Positions 62,180 to 64,000 of a stretch of 64,000 nucleotides of DNA are shown here, piece by piece; position 1 is the stretch's first letter, and every line of letters starts with the position of its first letter. The notes under the pieces were generated by a model. That model saw only the letters and a program-made list of their open reading frames with translations, did no database searches and was not told where the DNA came from. The position numbers and the translations under genes were made by a program. The DNA is from Imhoffiella fuscus. GTDB taxonomy: Bacteria; Pseudomonadota; Gammaproteobacteria; Chromatiales; Chromatiaceae. The stretch covers positions 23,937-87,936 of the forward strand of contig NZ_JBHUHX010000018.1 of NCBI RefSeq assembly GCF_042682685.1, given 5' to 3'.

Positions 62180-62560
62180 AGAGCCAACGCCATTCCTTGT
62201 CCCCCGTCTCGCCGGCAGTCCCGCCTTGCGAGCCGGCGTATCAATGCCGGCCTTCATGTATTTTCCTCGCGGAAGCGGCGCAAGCGCGTACTGAACTCGT
62301 GGACCGATTCTCTCCCCATCGAAAGATCGCGCAGGTCGACGAACAGGCTTATGGCCACCTCGTAGGCCTAGGCATAACGCAATGCGGCCAGGTCTTCGAT
62401 CCTGCCCCAGATAGCGTCGCAGCTTGTCCATCTCCTCTCGCGTCAGCAGGCGGTCGATGGCAAAGTCGCGATCGCAGGAGTCGACATGGGATGTCGAAAG
62501 AATGAACAACCTTGAGAAGCCCGTCACAGACTCAATCTTTGTGAAAATTACCGCGCCCCA
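62180..62560 (-). other. non-coding or decayed segment upstream of rpoH
   Basis: A minus-strand frame holds LLTREEMDKLRRYLGQD, and another frame holds YEVAISLFVDLRDFSMG interrupted by a stop codon. Both look like pieces of one or more decayed genes, but I cannot name the family. No intact gene lies here. Confidence 0.35.
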
Positions 62561-62814
62561 CACCTTGATCGAAGGATAAGTTCATCTGAATGTTTAAATA
62601 TATTTTTTGATCGATCAGTGTTTCCGATTACCGCCATCGAAACATTCGATCTCGTTTTGCCCCCCTATCGTCTTGTACAAAGCTGCTCCATTACCTAAAG
62701 TTTGTCGGAACTTTGCTGGTTCGAGCCCCCCTCAAAACCACGTCAAAAGTACTGGCAAAAATCCAACTTTATTGGTAGGATTTTTTCCAAGTCAAACACT
62801 CAGGTATTGGAACT

Positions 62815-63660
62815 ATGGTCAAAAACTTCTCAATTATGCCGACTGGCACAATCGAAGCTTATATCAGCAGCGCCTATCAGATTCCGGTCCTGACTCCCGA
62901 AGAGGAGCATAGTCTCGCCGTCCAACTCCGGGATCACGGCGACATGGCCGCTGCCAGACGTCTTATGATGTCTCACCTCAGATTCGTCATCCGCATCGCC
63001 CGTGGTTACATGGGGTACGGCTTACCGCTTCCCGATCTGATCCAAGAGGGGACGGTAGGACTCATGAAGGCAGTCCGCCGCTTCGAACCGGATATGGGCG
63101 TACGGCTGGTCTCTTTCGCCGTGCACTGGATTCGGGCCGAAATTCATGAGTACATCTTGCGAAACTGGCGGATCGTGAAGGTTGCAACGACCAAGGCACA
63201 GCGCAAGCTGTTCTTCAATTTGAGGAGCGCCAAGAAGCGTCTCGGCTGGTTCACCAAGCAGGAAGTCGACGAGGTTGCTGCCGATCTCGGCGTAAAACCA
63301 GAAGTCGTGATGCAGATGGAATCCCGTCTTTCAAGCCAAGACTTGTCGTTCGACAATCTTGACGACGACGATGACGACTCACCATCCGCTCCCTCGACAT
63401 ACCTGCCAGACATTCGGATGGAACCCTCAAGACTCCTCGAACGCGAAGACACGGACCGGAATCAGAAGGAGCGTCTGCATGCCGCTCTCGAGGGACTGGA
63501 CGAGCGCAGCAAGACGATTCTCCGCGAGCGTTGGCTGTCAGAGAAAAAGCAGACGCTTCATGAGCTTGCTGAACAATTCGGTGTATCCGCCGAACGAATC
63601 AGGCAGATTGAAAAAAACGCGATGAAGAAAATGCGCCTCAAGCTCGAAGCCACCGCATAA
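62815..63660 (+). CDS. rpoH: RNA polymerase sigma-32 (heat-shock sigma factor)
   Basis: A 281-residue sigma factor. Region 2 reads LPLPDLIQEGTVGLMKAVRRFEPDMG in pattern, the RpoH box is QRKLFFNLR, and region 4 has the HTH ELAEQFGVSAERIRQIEKNAMKKMR. An unusual run of six Asp in the linker before region 4 (about residue 183) distinguishes it from many RpoH proteins. It directs polymerase to heat-shock promoters. The upstream 250 bases are AT-rich. A strong terminator follows the stop. Confidence 0.92.
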   Translation: MVKNFSIMPTGTIEAYISSAYQIPVLTPEEEHSLAVQLRDHGDMAAARRLMMSHLRFVIRIARGYMGYGLPLPDLIQEGTVGLMKAVRRFEPDMGVRLVSFAVHWIRAEIHEYILRNWRIVKVATTKAQRKLFFNLRSAKKRLGWFTKQEVDEVAADLGVKPEVVMQMESRLSSQDLSFDNLDDDDDDSPSAPSTYLPDIRMEPSRLLEREDTDRNQKERLHAALEGLDERSKTILRERWLSEKKQTLHELAEQFGVSAERIRQIEKNAMKKMRLKLEATA

Positions 63661-63716
63661 CATCGGGTCGACAAGGATGAAGCTCGACCCGCTGCACAAA
63701 ACCTACCGCACTACCT

Positions 63717-63760
63717 AACCCACCTGGCGAGAAACAAGCTTTACGCCAGGTGGGTTTTTT
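63717..63760 (+). terminator. rho-independent terminator of rpoH
   Basis: A perfect 13-bp stem AACCCACCTGGCG / CGCCAGGTGGGTT around a 14-base loop, followed by six T. It is among the strongest terminators of the window. A smaller hairpin CGGGTCGA / TCGACCCG (63664-63691) lies just after the stop codon. Confidence 0.88.
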
Positions 63761-63915
63761 ATTCCGCCCATGGTCGCCCCACGAACGGAACGTGCCGCGT
63801 CGGCGACATCGATAGATGGAATGGGTTGGGCGCTTGTAGTCCAGATCGTCCTAAAATCAACGCGGCGCGATAGTGATCGCCGGACGTGCGATGCATATTT
63901 CTTGGGCGCAAAGAA

Positions 63916-63949
63916 GAAACCCCTTCGCTCCGGAGGAGGAAGGGGTTTC
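63916..63949 (-). terminator. rRNA operon terminator
   Basis: An 11-bp stem GAAACCCCTTC / GAAGGGGTTTC; on the minus strand it is followed by a T-rich run. It lies 8-9 bases after the 5S rRNA 3' end and should end the rRNA operon entering from the right. Confidence 0.85.
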
Positions 63950-63956
63950 GGGATAA

Positions 63957-64000
63957 GGCCCTGGCGGTGACCTACTTTCGCATGGGGAAGCCCCACACTA
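63957..64000 (-). rRNA. rrf: 5S rRNA, 3' part (truncated by window edge)
   Basis: The reverse complement reads TAGTGTGGGGCTTCCCCATG, then GCGAAAGTAGGTCACCGCC and AGGG, the 3' third of a gammaproteobacterial 5S rRNA, with its conserved GCGAAAGTAGG block. The remaining part and the rest of the rRNA operon lie to the right, outside the window. Confidence 0.92.

Noticed and set aside
62700..62756. Possible tRNA 3' end (GGTTCGAGCCCC and ACCA text)
   Set aside because: The flanking bases do not pair as a T-stem and no acceptor stem or anticodon arm can be built upstream; the match is to a common short string only.

Overview
The window reads as chromosomal DNA from a GC-rich gammaproteobacterium. 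RdgC, sigma-32, MksBEF condensin, G6PDH, a tRNA-Phe 3' end and a 5S rRNA of the gammaproteobacterial type all fit this. The many c-di-GMP and chemosensory genes would suit a purple sulfur bacterium (Chromatiaceae), but no photosynthesis or sulfur-oxidation gene lies here, so the family is only a guess.

Positions 1-8880 are the right part of an integrated element. Two exported proteins and a zinc-ribbon membrane protein come first. After a terminator and two copies of an operator-like palindrome (GTAAG-N5-CTTAC) there is a tight rightward operon (2103-8726) of small phage-type proteins, an XRE regulator, a RecE-like exonuclease, RecT, RdgC, an HNH protein, a DUF4224 protein and a tyrosine integrase. 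It ends at a 47-base copy of the 3' end of tRNA-Phe (8834-8880), taken as the right attachment site; the left end and the intact tRNA lie outside the window.

Positions 9200-25400 look like core genome: zwf, an AroE-like dehydrogenase, a dCache chemoreceptor, two diguanylate cyclases, a MarC-family protein and an mksB-mksE-mksF condensin operon. A pair of REP-like palindromes separates this from a MerR-controlled heavy-metal P-type ATPase, a multi-PAS histidine kinase, a SEC-C protein, and a TetR-lipoprotein-ABC exporter operon whose promoter predicts a leaderless mRNA.

Positions 37100-41840 form an accessory island: HicAB, an AT-rich two-gene AAA ATPase plus TOPRIM pair (the best candidate for an uncharacterised defence system), a UPF0175/PIN toxin-antitoxin pair, a class D beta-lactamase, and a broken vapBC fusion beside short repeats of GAAAAGGGGGACGCATT. 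An AdeRS-AdeABC-like two-component system and RND efflux operon follows (41832-49571). Next comes a regulator cluster: AraC and a methyltransferase on the minus strand, and on the plus strand a 55-residue protein that matches the C-terminal domain of the MerR regulator encoded just after it.

Positions 52360-64000 carry a DUF4405 membrane protein, a ferredoxin-nitroreductase, a chemosensory operon (STAS, cheA, mcp, cheW, cheR, cheB; no cheY), about 1 kb of decayed genes that includes a broken chemoreceptor, rpoH with a strong terminator, and the terminator and 3' end of an rRNA operon on the minus strand.
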